NCBI RefSeq assembly: GCF_000621145.1
Contig: NZ_JHZB01000024.1
Span: 1 to 59,688 of the forward strand
Direction: 5' to 3'
Length of the DNA stretch: 59,688 nucleotides
Source of the DNA: Desulfobulbus elongatus DSM 2908
Lineage (GTDB): Bacteria > Desulfobacterota > Desulfobulbia > Desulfobulbales > Desulfobulbaceae
Shown here: piece after piece, positions 45,643 to 54,818 of the stretch
Layout: every line of letters begins with the position of its first letter
How positions within the stretch are numbered: position 1 is the stretch's first letter
Notes under the pieces: generated by a model
What the model saw: only the letters and a program-made list of their open reading frames with translations
What the model was told of the DNA's origin: nothing
The model's database searches: none
Position numbers and translations under genes: made by a program

Positions 45643-48600
45643 ATGACGGTCCCGAAACGTATGCTGGCCGCCGTCGTCAGGGCGGTGGTGGTCCTGCTGC
45701 CCCTGGTCGTCCTGCTGGCCTGCGGCTGGTGGTTTTATCACGCCGAAAGGAACTCCGCCAAGGTGCGGGCGGAGCGGCAGCTGGAAGCCGTCGCCCTTCT
45801 CAAGGCGAACCAGTTGGCGGATTGGCGGGCGACTCGGCTGCGCGACGCGCTTCTGCTGACCGAAAACCCTGTCGTGCGGGAAGAGGCCGTGCGGCTGCTG
45901 AGCGCTCCGGACCAGGGCCGGACGGAAACGCTGTCGCGTCTCCTGCGTCCCATCCAGCAGCAGGGCGTCTGTGCCGATCTGTTGCTGGTCGACGGCGACG
46001 GTCGCATCCGCCTCGGCGGCCGGGGCGACGAACGACGGGAGCGGGGGGCCGCCCTTGCCGCGGCTTTTCACCGGGAACAGCCCGTGCTGGTGGAAGTGCC
46101 CGCCGATCCCGCCGTCCCGGAACCCCGGATCGAGCTGGTGGTGCCGTTGTTCAGCGCGGAGCGCCCGCCCCGTTTTCCCGTGGGCGCGGCGGTGATGGTC
46201 TATGAGGGTGCCCAGGGGGTGTCTTCCATGCTCAGGTTCCGGGTCACGCCGACCCCGACCATGGAAGCGCTGCTGGTGCGGCGGAGCGGCGAAGGCGGCG
46301 GCCCGCCGGCAGCTATACCCGGTTCGCTCGCGGCCACGGCTCTCGCCGGCCATGTCGGTGTCGTCGAGGGACCGGACGACCGCGGGATCGCCTCGCTGGC
46401 GGCCATCGCGCCGGTTCCCGATTCCGACTGGGTGGTCATCGTCAGGGAAGAAGCGGCCGAGATCTTCGGCGTCTGGCGCTTTCGGGCCGCCCTGCTCATG
46501 CTGGCCTTCGCCGTCCTGACGGTGGGCGGCGGCGGCCTGGGCCTGTTTGCCTGGCAATACAGGCAGAAGGCGTACTACAAGGCCCTGTACGAAACCGAGG
46601 CCCGGCTGCGCCACAGCCTGGAACGCCACCGGATCACCTTGCAGGCCATCGGCGACGGCATCATCGTCACCGACGGTTCCGGCCGGATCGAACTGTTCAA
46701 CGCCATGGCAGAGGCCCTCACCGGCTGGACGCACGAGACCGCCTGCGGCCGACCCCTGGCCGAGGTCTTTCCCACGGTGGCGGGGACAACCCTGCCGGCG
46801 CGGGAGGAACAGGTTCCTTTCGTCCCGGAGGGGGGCGGCCTGGTGGAGGGATACAGCCAGGTCCTGTTGCGGACCCGCAACGGCGCCGAACGGGCGGTGA
46901 TGGTGTCGATTGCGTCGATGTTCGATACCCGGGGAGCGGCCATCGGCGCCGTGCTGATTTTTCGCGACCAGATGGAGGAGCGCAGGATGCATCGACTTGT
47001 CGGTACCCGGTTGCACCTGCGGGAATATGCCGAGACGCACAGCCTGGACGAATTCCTGATCAAGGCCCTGCACGAGACGGCGCTGTTGGTGACCAGCCCC
47101 CTGGTGTTCCTCCAGACCGCCGAGCCGGAGCGGAGAACGCTGGCCATCCGGCGGCTCCCGACCCCGAAGGAAACGGCAGCGGGCCATACCGGTTCATGGG
47201 CGGCATTCGAGGACATCAGCGGGCCGGACGGGCACTGGCCGGACATCCTCCACCACGAACGGCCGGTCATCCGCGAACAGCCGGCACCGAGCCGGGCGGC
47301 CAACGGCGGGACGCGCCGATTCGGGACCGTCCGGGACGTGCTGGCGCCCGTGCTCAGAAACAACCGGGTCGTTGCGGTTCTCGGGGCGGCGGACAAGCAG
47401 GAGCCGTTCACGGAAAAGGACGCCGACATCATCGTGCAGATCGCCGAGGACATCTGGCGGCTCGCCGAGCAGAAAACGGTGGAGGAGGCGCTGCTGGCCA
47501 GCGAGCGGCGGTACCGGACGCTGTACCGCAGCATGATGGATGCCTTCGTGGTCACCGACCTGCGCGGCAACCTCCGGGAATGCAACGATGCCTACGGGGC
47601 CATGCTGGGCTATTCGGTCGACGAACTCAAGCGGATGAACGTGCGCGACATCACCCCCGGGCAGTGGCTGGCCTTTGAAAAGGAACACATCAGGAAGCAG
47701 CTCATGCACGAGGGCTGCTCGAGCCTCTATGAAAAGGAGTACCGGCGCCGGGACGGCACGGTCTTTCCCGTCGAGCTGCGCACCTTTCTCATCGTGAACA
47801 ACGAGGGAATCCCGGAGGGGATGTCGGCCGTGGTCCGCGACATCACCGAGCGCAGAGCGGCCGAGGAGGAACGGGACAGGCTGCGCGAACAGCTGAACCA
47901 GTCGCAGAAGATGGAGTCCGTGGGCCAGCTGGCCGGAGGAGTTGCCCACGATTTCAACAACATGCTCAGCGTCATCCTCGGTTACGCGGAACTCGCCTCC
48001 CGGAAGGTGGGGCAGGCGGACCCGGTGTATGCGAGCCTTCGGGAGATCGTTTTGGCGGCCAGGCGTTCGGCGGAGATCACCCGGCAATTGCTCGCCTTTG
48101 CCCGCAAGCAGACCATCGCCCCCAAGATGCTCGACCTGAACGGGACCATGGGCGGCATGCTGAAAATGCTGCAACGGCTCATCGGCGAAAACATCGAGTT
48201 GCAGTGGCTGCCGGGGAAGGATCTGTGGCCGGTGCTCATGGACCCGTCGCAGGTGGATCAGCTCCTGGCGAATTTGTGCGTCAATGCCCGCGATGCGATG
48301 AAGAACCGCGGCGGCAAGATCACCATCGAAACGGGCACGGTGACCTTTGACGCCGCCTATTGCGCCGAACGCGCCGGCTTCATCCCCGGTGATTTCGTCC
48401 TGCTGGCGGTGAGCGACACCGGCTGCGGCATCGAAAAGGATATCCTCGACAAGATTTTCGAGCCGTTCTTCACCACCAAGGGCATGGGCGAGGGGACCGG
48501 CCTCGGCCTGGCCACCGTGTACGGCATTGTCAGGCAGAACAACGGGTTCGTCAATGTGTACAGCGAACCGGGCGAAGGCACGACCTTCCGCCTGTATCTG

Positions 48601-49041
48601 CCGCGGGCCGAGGGATCGGCGGCACGGGATGACGAAACCGCGCCGCCGGACGTGCACCTCGCCGGGCGCAACGAAACGGTCCTGGTGGTGGAGGACGACG
48701 AGACGATTCTGACGCTCAACCGGAACATCCTCGAATATCTGGGCTACGCCGTGCTGGCCGCAACCTCACCGAGACAGGCCCTGCAACTGGCCCGGTGGCA
48801 TGCCAGGGACATCCGGTTGCTGATCACCGACGTCATCATGCCGGAGATGAACGGCAGGGAGCTGGCGAGGGAGATCCAATTCTTCTGTCCGTCGGTCAAG
48901 GTGCTGTTTGTGTCGGGCTATACGGCCAACGTCATCGCGCACCGGCATGTCCTGGACGAGGGCGTCAGTTTTCTGGCGAAACCCTTCTCGACGGAGGATC
49001 TGGCGGCCAAGATCCGGGAGGTGCTGGACGCGAAGGGATAG
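45643..49041 (+). CDS. Membrane hybrid histidine kinase (PAS-GAF-PAS-HK-REC)
   Basis: A sensor kinase of 1132 residues. Two membrane helices (about 8-30 and 280-305) frame a periplasmic Cache-like region. Then come a PAS domain (LQAIGDGIIVTDGSGRIELF), a GAF-like domain (LDEFLIKALHETALLVTSPLVFLQ to VVAVLGAADKQEPF), a second PAS (YRSMMDAFVVTDLRGNLRECN), the kinase core with phospho-His in GQLAGGVAHDFNNMLSVILGY and GMGEGTGLGLATVYG, and a C-terminal receiver (LLITDVIMPEMNG). ATG 45643 has GGGG 8 bp upstream; a TTG at 45637 is less likely. It is the last gene of the sigma-54-driven group, 18 bp after the MCP, and converges with the DUF3999 gene. Confidence 0.9.
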   Translation: MTVPKRMLAAVVRAVVVLLPLVVLLACGWWFYHAERNSAKVRAERQLEAVALLKANQLADWRATRLRDALLLTENPVVREEAVRLLSAPDQGRTETLSRLLRPIQQQGVCADLLLVDGDGRIRLGGRGDERRERGAALAAAFHREQPVLVEVPADPAVPEPRIELVVPLFSAERPPRFPVGAAVMVYEGAQGVSSMLRFRVTPTPTMEALLVRRSGEGGGPPAAIPGSLAATALAGHVGVVEGPDDRGIASLAAIAPVPDSDWVVIVREEAAEIFGVWRFRAALLMLAFAVLTVGGGGLGLFAWQYRQKAYYKALYETEARLRHSLERHRITLQAIGDGIIVTDGSGRIELFNAMAEALTGWTHETACGRPLAEVFPTVAGTTLPAREEQVPFVPEGGGLVEGYSQVLLRTRNGAERAVMVSIASMFDTRGAAIGAVLIFRDQMEERRMHRLVGTRLHLREYAETHSLDEFLIKALHETALLVTSPLVFLQTAEPERRTLAIRRLPTPKETAAGHTGSWAAFEDISGPDGHWPDILHHERPVIREQPAPSRAANGGTRRFGTVRDVLAPVLRNNRVVAVLGAADKQEPFTEKDADIIVQIAEDIWRLAEQKTVEEALLASERRYRTLYRSMMDAFVVTDLRGNLRECNDAYGAMLGYSVDELKRMNVRDITPGQWLAFEKEHIRKQLMHEGCSSLYEKEYRRRDGTVFPVELRTFLIVNNEGIPEGMSAVVRDITERRAAEEERDRLREQLNQSQKMESVGQLAGGVAHDFNNMLSVILGYAELASRKVGQADPVYASLREIVLAARRSAEITRQLLAFARKQTIAPKMLDLNGTMGGMLKMLQRLIGENIELQWLPGKDLWPVLMDPSQVDQLLANLCVNARDAMKNRGGKITIETGTVTFDAAYCAERAGFIPGDFVLLAVSDTGCGIEKDILDKIFEPFFTTKGMGEGTGLGLATVYGIVRQNNGFVNVYSEPGEGTTFRLYLPRAEGSAARDDETAPPDVHLAGRNETVLVVEDDETILTLNRNILEYLGYAVLAATSPRQALQLARWHARDIRLLITDVIMPEMNGRELAREIQFFCPSVKVLFVSGYTANVIAHRHVLDEGVSFLAKPFSTEDLAAKIREVLDAKG

Positions 49042-49067
49042 GGCGGGTCTACGGCGATCGGCGGCAT

Positions 49068-50444
49068 TCAGTCGGTCCGGGCGGGCAACTCGCGCAGGAG
49101 TTTTCGCGCCATGACGGCAAGAAGGCCCACTCCGGCGACGAGGACCAGCCACAGCAGGATCTGCTGCCAGGAGGCGGCGGCATCCGGCTGTAACGCCCGG
49201 TCGCCGCCGAGGGAGACCGGCGCGCCCGGCACGATCCGCCGGACATGGGCTTCGGTGCCGGTCTGCCGCAACGCGGCCAGCACCAGGGTGTCCTGGCCGG
49301 AATCGGCCCCGGCGGCCCTGGCGCTGCCGAAGGCCAGGAGGTACGGTCCCTGTCCCCGGCCGAGGAAAAGGATCTCTTGCCGGCGCCAACCGAGGTCCAG
49401 TTCCGGCAGGGGTCCCTTGCCCTCCAGGCCGGCATGGTCGGCGACGACCCGGATGCGCCACTCCGGAGCCGGGATCGGCGGGCAGGTCGCCGGTGGATTG
49501 ACCAGGGGCGTGCCTTCCCGGTCAAGACGATAGAAGTCGGCCCGGACCACCTGCCGCCAGGGACCGTCGTTCGCGGAGCGGGCCTCGATGACGGCCCGAA
49601 GCAGGGAATTGGCCGTGGGAAACCGCAGTTGCACGGCCGTCACCGCCATTTTTGCCTCCAGGCGATAGGCGATGATGCGTTGCCCCTGCTCCTCCGTGGC
49701 CCGGTCCGCCCGAAGCCGCGCCCATTGCCACTCTTCGTCGGCAACGGGCGGACCGGTGAGACCGACGACCTCCCGCAGGAGCAAAGGCTCCCGGCAGTCG
49801 ATGCAATCCAGGCGAATATACGGTAGCGGCTTGCCGGGGAGCGAAATGCGGCGGGCAACGACCTGGCTGCCCTGGTAGCTGAGATCGGCCAGCACCACCC
49901 GGTCGACCAGGGGCGACCAGTGCACCAGGTCGCTGCTGTGCATCAGGGACAGGGTCAGGAGACCGGTGGACGGGCTGCGCCAGTGCAGTTCGAGCGCCGA
50001 GGGGCCGGTGCCGTTCCATCGGGCGGTGTCGAGCAGATACGAGCCGGCCGGAGGGGCCGGGGTCCTGGTGCCGGCGTCCACCGCGAGCACCGTGCCGTCC
50101 GGCTGCAGGGCAACCCGGAGCGACAGGTCGCCGGTCTGCGCCGAGCGGACGCCGGGCAAGGGAAAGAAGGGCACGGCCCGCCGGATTGCCCGGTCCTCCC
50201 CGGCAACTCCGCGCACCACGTGGGGCACGGCCTCGCCGGCACCGTTGAACACCCGGACATCGGCGAGATCCGGGCGTTGCGCCTTCTCGTAGACGGCCGG
50301 CGGCAATTCGACCACGTGGATGCCCGTACCATCGGCCCCCGGAAGCGCGAAACCGGCGGCAAAGTCGTTCGGAACGAGGGCGGCGGCCCACGACGGACAA
50401 ACGAGGGCGAAAAGACACAGGCAAGCGGGCACGGCACGGTTCAT
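49068..50444 (-). CDS. DUF3999-family exported protein
   Basis: A 458-residue protein with an N-terminal signal peptide (ACLCLFALVCPSWAAA) and a C-terminal membrane helix (about 428-447; ILLWLVLVAGVGLLAVMA) followed by a short basic tail. The long extracytoplasmic part is beta-rich in appearance and belongs to the DUF3999 family, which is typically encoded next to DUF2339 proteins, as here. Function is unknown. The ATG overlaps the stop of the DUF2339 gene by 4 bp, so the two products probably form a complex in the envelope. Confidence 0.88.
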   Translation of the reverse strand: MNRAVPACLCLFALVCPSWAAALVPNDFAAGFALPGADGTGIHVVELPPAVYEKAQRPDLADVRVFNGAGEAVPHVVRGVAGEDRAIRRAVPFFPLPGVRSAQTGDLSLRVALQPDGTVLAVDAGTRTPAPPAGSYLLDTARWNGTGPSALELHWRSPSTGLLTLSLMHSSDLVHWSPLVDRVVLADLSYQGSQVVARRISLPGKPLPYIRLDCIDCREPLLLREVVGLTGPPVADEEWQWARLRADRATEEQGQRIIAYRLEAKMAVTAVQLRFPTANSLLRAVIEARSANDGPWRQVVRADFYRLDREGTPLVNPPATCPPIPAPEWRIRVVADHAGLEGKGPLPELDLGWRRQEILFLGRGQGPYLLAFGSARAAGADSGQDTLVLAALRQTGTEAHVRRIVPGAPVSLGGDRALQPDAAASWQQILLWLVLVAGVGLLAVMARKLLRELPARTD

Positions 50445-53110
50445 GGCGACGGTTCCTTGGCGCGGGGAGGCAGGGGGGCGAAAAAGCCGATCACCAGCAT
50501 CAGCAGGCCGACCACCAGGAAGGAGACGATGCGGCCGATGGCGCCGGTGCCCGAAAGATCGACGAGAAAGAGTTTGATCACCGTCAGGCCGAGCAGGCCG
50601 GCGCCGCCCAGCCAGAGGGGCCGGTGTCCCCTTCGGGCGCCCCGGATGGTCAGGGCCAGGGCGAGCACCGACCACAGCGCGGCGATGCCCGCCTGCATGA
50701 TCGACGAGGCGAACAGGGCGTCGAGACGGTAGGGCACCCCGGCAAAGAAGTGGACGCTCCGGCCGACGACCGCGTTCAGCCAGAAAAACGCCAGGGCGGC
50801 CACCACCAGGAGCCACCAGTGCGGTGCGTTGCCTTTCCGGGCCGCCCGGACGCCCCGGAACGCGGCCAGCAGGAGAATGGCCAGTTCGGCCAGCTCCAGC
50901 GGATTGCACAGGGGCAGGTAGGGCAGGGGGGCCGGATCGCCGCTCACGGCAAGGGAGGCGAACAGCCACAGCAACAGGAGCGCCAGGGGCACGTCGGTGC
51001 CGATGCCGTGGTAGGCCCGGGCGAAACGGGCCACCGGCCAGACGAGGCGGTCTCCTTGCCATTCGAGGAGCGAAAGGAACGCGACCGGCACAAGGCCCCA
51101 GCAGGCCAGCGACCATGTCCCGGCGAGGCCCGGCAGGTGGTCGACCCGCCATGCGGCCTCCACGGTGACAACGGCCAGCAGCAGCCACAGGGTGAGTTGG
51201 TGCCAGAGGGGGAGGATATTCCGGGGCAGGTCGTCCTGAAAGCGGAAGAGCAGGCCGTACTGAAGCGCCATGGCCAGCGGCCAGGCCAGCCAGCCCCAGC
51301 CCGTCAGCAGCGGATTGCCGTGCCAGTCCATGGCCTGGGCGCAGAAAGCGAGCAGCATGAGGGGCAGCAGGAGCAGGAGCGCGGTGAAGAGCCGGGACCA
51401 CCTGAACCAGCGGGCAGCCGCGCCCAAGCCCGCCGCGGTGGTGCCCGAGAACAGGAGAAAGACCGGGAAGAGCGCCTGCCCGTCGACATGGCGGTCCAGG
51501 TCCGCGAACCCGCCCACATGCCACCAGGCCAATCCCCAGGCCAGGATAACCCGGGCTGCAGGCCCTTCCCAGTCGAATGGCCGTCCCTGATGTCGGTCCA
51601 GCCAGTACGCCGAGAGTATCCCCGCCGCCGCCAGCAGGCCGCAGCCGAGGAACAACCGGTTGGCGAAGAGAATGGCGCCGGAGTTCGCCGGCGAGTCGAT
51701 GAAGGCGAGCGCCGCTCCCAGTTGCAGCAGCAGGCCGAAGATCCGGGCCGACCGCCGATGCTGCCGGATCCCGACCCACACCAGGGCGGCGCCCTCGAGG
51801 GCCCAGGCCGCGGTGGTCCAATGGGGATCGAGCCCCAGTGGAATGGCGAGGCTGGCGAAAACCACGCCCAGGGCGAGAAAGGCCTCGGTCAGCAACCGCA
51901 TGCCCGCCCCCATCCGGTTCCACAGCAGGCGCGCCAGGCCGAGGTACCAGCCGCCCAGCGCCAGGGCGCTGAACGCGGGGCCATGGCGGACATCGATGAC
52001 CAGGCAGGCCTGGAGGCCGCTGGCCACGATCGGCAGGCCGAACACCAAGGGGCCGTCGATAACGCCGCGCAGGTGTAGGGGGTGACGATGGGCGAACAGC
52101 ACGGCGATCAGGCAGTACATCACGAAAAACAGGATGAGAAAGGGTTCGGTGGTGGCGAAATGGGCGGGAATGTAGGCCGAGGTGCCCCAGAGGGCGGCCA
52201 CGCCGAAGGTGAAGACGAAGCCGGTGAGATGCAGCTCCCGCCAGGCCTTGAACCAGGCGATGGCGAGGATGCCGCCGTTCAGGAAGGCATAGTACGAGAA
52301 GAGGAGCACATGGCTGCCGCCGCCGGAGGACATCAGAACCGGCGCGAGAAAACCGCCGACCGAGCCGGCAACGGCCAGTCCCCTGGCATTCTGGAGGACG
52401 GCCAGGGCGCAGGACAGTCCGACCAGCCCGATCATCACCGCCAGGGCCAGCGGAAGAGGCAGCAGGTGGTAGACTTTGGCCGAGGCAAAGACCACCAGGT
52501 AGAGAATGCCGATACCGGCCCCCTCCAGACCCAGGCCGTACAGGGCGTGCCCGTGCCGCAATCGCCAGCCGAGCAGCAGCAGGACGAGGGCGCCGGCGGC
52601 CACGCCGGCGAGCCGCAGTTCGATGGGGAGCAGGTTGCGCTGGGCCGCGTAGTTCAGAAGAAAGGCCACGCCGAAAAACAGCACCACGATGCCGGCCTTG
52701 AGGACCGGATTGCCGCCGGTAAGCCAATGCAACAGCCGGGCAAGCAGGTCGGGCACGCGGTCTGAGGGGGGCATCGGGGGGACCGCCGCGGGTGCGGCAT
52801 CCGCCGGGGCCGCCGTTTGCTCTCCGGGCAGCGGTTCCAGGGACACGGCGGACGGCTGGACACGATCGTCGGCTCGCTCTTCTCGCCAGGACGCCTGCGC
52901 CGATTCCGGCGGCGGCGTTTGCCGCTCCGGCCGGGGTATCTGCGCAAGCGACGTCTCCAGCCTGTTGATCCGGCGGCGCAGGGCGACCACCTCGATCAGG
53001 AGATAGGCCACCGCGCCGGCCAGAAGACCGGGCACAGGGCCGTGGAAGGAGAGACTCGCACCGGCGGCGCCGGCCAGGAAGATAGCCAGAAGGGTCAGTA
53101 TCGTTCGCAT
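50441..53110 (-). CDS. DUF2339-family polytopic membrane protein
   Basis: An 889-residue protein. After a first helix and a Pro-rich, charged cytoplasmic or periplasmic linker (about 50-125) it consists almost entirely of hydrophobic segments, perhaps two dozen, matching the DUF2339 family. Conserved-looking stretches include HWLTGGNPVLKAGIVVLFFGVAFLLNYAAQR and WLDRHQGRPFDWEG. No catalytic function is known. It is coupled to the DUF3999 gene by a 4-bp overlap. The upstream gene on this strand (HDOD-GGDEF) ends 52 bp before its ATG. Confidence 0.88.
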   Translation of the reverse strand: MRTILTLLAIFLAGAAGASLSFHGPVPGLLAGAVAYLLIEVVALRRRINRLETSLAQIPRPERQTPPPESAQASWREERADDRVQPSAVSLEPLPGEQTAAPADAAPAAVPPMPPSDRVPDLLARLLHWLTGGNPVLKAGIVVLFFGVAFLLNYAAQRNLLPIELRLAGVAAGALVLLLLGWRLRHGHALYGLGLEGAGIGILYLVVFASAKVYHLLPLPLALAVMIGLVGLSCALAVLQNARGLAVAGSVGGFLAPVLMSSGGGSHVLLFSYYAFLNGGILAIAWFKAWRELHLTGFVFTFGVAALWGTSAYIPAHFATTEPFLILFFVMYCLIAVLFAHRHPLHLRGVIDGPLVFGLPIVASGLQACLVIDVRHGPAFSALALGGWYLGLARLLWNRMGAGMRLLTEAFLALGVVFASLAIPLGLDPHWTTAAWALEGAALVWVGIRQHRRSARIFGLLLQLGAALAFIDSPANSGAILFANRLFLGCGLLAAAGILSAYWLDRHQGRPFDWEGPAARVILAWGLAWWHVGGFADLDRHVDGQALFPVFLLFSGTTAAGLGAAARWFRWSRLFTALLLLLPLMLLAFCAQAMDWHGNPLLTGWGWLAWPLAMALQYGLLFRFQDDLPRNILPLWHQLTLWLLLAVVTVEAAWRVDHLPGLAGTWSLACWGLVPVAFLSLLEWQGDRLVWPVARFARAYHGIGTDVPLALLLLWLFASLAVSGDPAPLPYLPLCNPLELAELAILLLAAFRGVRAARKGNAPHWWLLVVAALAFFWLNAVVGRSVHFFAGVPYRLDALFASSIMQAGIAALWSVLALALTIRGARRGHRPLWLGGAGLLGLTVIKLFLVDLSGTGAIGRIVSFLVVGLLMLVIGFFAPLPPRAKEPSP

Positions 53111-53162
53111 CGCGGATGGGGTGGTTTACTGGTGGCCGGGCGCCTGACCGCTCATCATGCGT

Positions 53163-54722
53163 TCATGCCGCCGGCCGGGTCCGGGGCTGGTACAGAACCA
53201 CTTGGTTTCTGCCCTTGTTTTTCGCGGTGTAGAGCGCCTGATCGGCCTGGCCGATGAAGTCGTTCCGGTTGAATCCGTCGACGCCGGCGGGCACGGCGCT
53301 GGTCACGCCGAGACTGATGCTCACGCGGTAATGGCGTTGGCCGTCGAAGAAATCGTGGTCGGCGATGGCGCGATGGAGGCGGTTCGCCACGTCCATGGCC
53401 GTGTCGGCCGAGGTTTCCGGCAGAACGAAGGCGAATTCCTCGCCGCCGTACCGGGCCATCAGATCGTATTCCCGGAGCATGTTCTTGGCGACCAGACACA
53501 GTTCCTTGAGGATGAAGTCGCCGGTCTGATGGCCGTAGACGTCGTTGAACTGCTTGAAGTGGTCGATGTCCGCCAGCAGCAGGGAGAGGGAGCCCCGGTT
53601 GCGGCGGGCGCGGTTGATTTCGGATTGGAGAAAGGTCTGGAAATAGCGGTGATTGTGAATTTCGGTGAGACCGTCGATATTGGCCAGTCGTTCCAGGAGC
53701 AGGTTTCTCTCGGTCAACCGCCGCCGGACCGATTCCAGTTCCTGTTTGGCCCGGATCAGCTCCCGGTTCATCTCCTCGTAGCTGAGGTGGAGCAGGCTGA
53801 GCCGGATGTTGGCTTCCTGGAGGATTTCCGGGACCGGCCGCACCGGATTGACCCGCACCTCGAAGGAATGGGCCGCCCTGTCGATCTCGCGGTGGATGAC
53901 GGCGAGAATGTTCTTGAGTGCCGGATCGTCGAGCCCGGGCAGGCGGCCGGCCGCGTCGAGGAGTTTTCTGTAATGGCGTTCGGGGGCGCAGGAGTAGAAG
54001 ATTCTGGTGACCAGGTCGGACAGGAAGACAATGTTGACGATCACCCGCTCGTGCGGGTTGCCGTCGGCATAGGCGTCGGGATCGTGATGGTGGCGGATGG
54101 CCGCCAGAATGGCGGGGGGCAGGCCCCAGACCTTGGCCACTTCGGCCCCCGAATCGGTGTGGGCCAGGGCAAGCACCTCCTCTTCCAGCGCCGTTTCGAC
54201 GGCGTCCTGGCCGTTGACCGCCAACTGCTCCAGAATGTGGTTGTAGCGGGACGGCATGGTCACGGCAAAAATCAGTTGACCGATGTTTTGCAGGAGACCG
54301 ATGGTGAACAGCTCGTCGGCATCGATCCCGGGCACCTGGGCGGCGAGCAGTTTGGCCGCGGTGGCACCCACCAGGGAACGTTCCCAGAACAGTTCGAGGT
54401 TGAACAGGCTGTTGTCGGGCTGTTCGCCCAGGGACAGGAAGGTGAAGTTCAGCACCAGGCTCCGCACCGCATTGGTGCCCAGCAGCGCCACCGCCTGGTT
54501 GATCGAGACGATCCGTCGCTGGAAACTGTAGAAGGAGGAGTTGGCGGCCTTGAGGATCTTGGCGGAGAGCGCCACGTCCCGGGTGATGCAGTCGACGATG
54601 TCGGGAAACGTGGTGTCGTCCCGGGCGGTCAGCTCCAGCAGCCGGACGGCCGTGGCCGGCAGGGTCGGCAGTTGGGCGGAGGTGAGGATACGGTTGAGGA
54701 CGGCGTCCAGGGGTTTCGACAT
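53163..54722 (-). CDS. HDOD-GGDEF signalling protein
   Basis: A 519-residue cytoplasmic protein. An N-terminal HDOD domain (about 10-220; LPTLPATAVRLLELTARDD, AKILKAANSSFYSF, IGLLQNIGQLIFAV) is followed by a helical linker (ELIRAKQELESVRRRLTERN) and a diguanylate cyclase domain with the GGEEF form of the active site (ARYGGEEFAFVLPE), so it should make c-di-GMP. Residues typical of the product-binding I-site are not obvious. It has the same orientation as the DUF2339/3999 genes and may share their transcript. Confidence 0.9.
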   Translation of the reverse strand: MSKPLDAVLNRILTSAQLPTLPATAVRLLELTARDDTTFPDIVDCITRDVALSAKILKAANSSFYSFQRRIVSINQAVALLGTNAVRSLVLNFTFLSLGEQPDNSLFNLELFWERSLVGATAAKLLAAQVPGIDADELFTIGLLQNIGQLIFAVTMPSRYNHILEQLAVNGQDAVETALEEEVLALAHTDSGAEVAKVWGLPPAILAAIRHHHDPDAYADGNPHERVIVNIVFLSDLVTRIFYSCAPERHYRKLLDAAGRLPGLDDPALKNILAVIHREIDRAAHSFEVRVNPVRPVPEILQEANIRLSLLHLSYEEMNRELIRAKQELESVRRRLTERNLLLERLANIDGLTEIHNHRYFQTFLQSEINRARRNRGSLSLLLADIDHFKQFNDVYGHQTGDFILKELCLVAKNMLREYDLMARYGGEEFAFVLPETSADTAMDVANRLHRAIADHDFFDGQRHYRVSISLGVTSAVPAGVDGFNRNDFIGQADQALYTAKNKGRNQVVLYQPRTRPAA

Positions 54723-54818
54723 GGCGGATCAACGAGGGGCGGCGAGAGTGGTGACGTTGGCGCAACGAAGGAAAACAAGAAAACAGACTTCAATCCGGAC
54801 GCATCTCGGTATTCTCCC

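Noticed and set aside
43456-47187. Very long open frames on the minus strand, for example 43456-47187, 35270-38770 and 4367-6781
   Set aside because: They lie antisense to genes with clear domains and have low-complexity Arg/Gly/Pro/His-rich translations. They are a by-product of high-GC codon usage.
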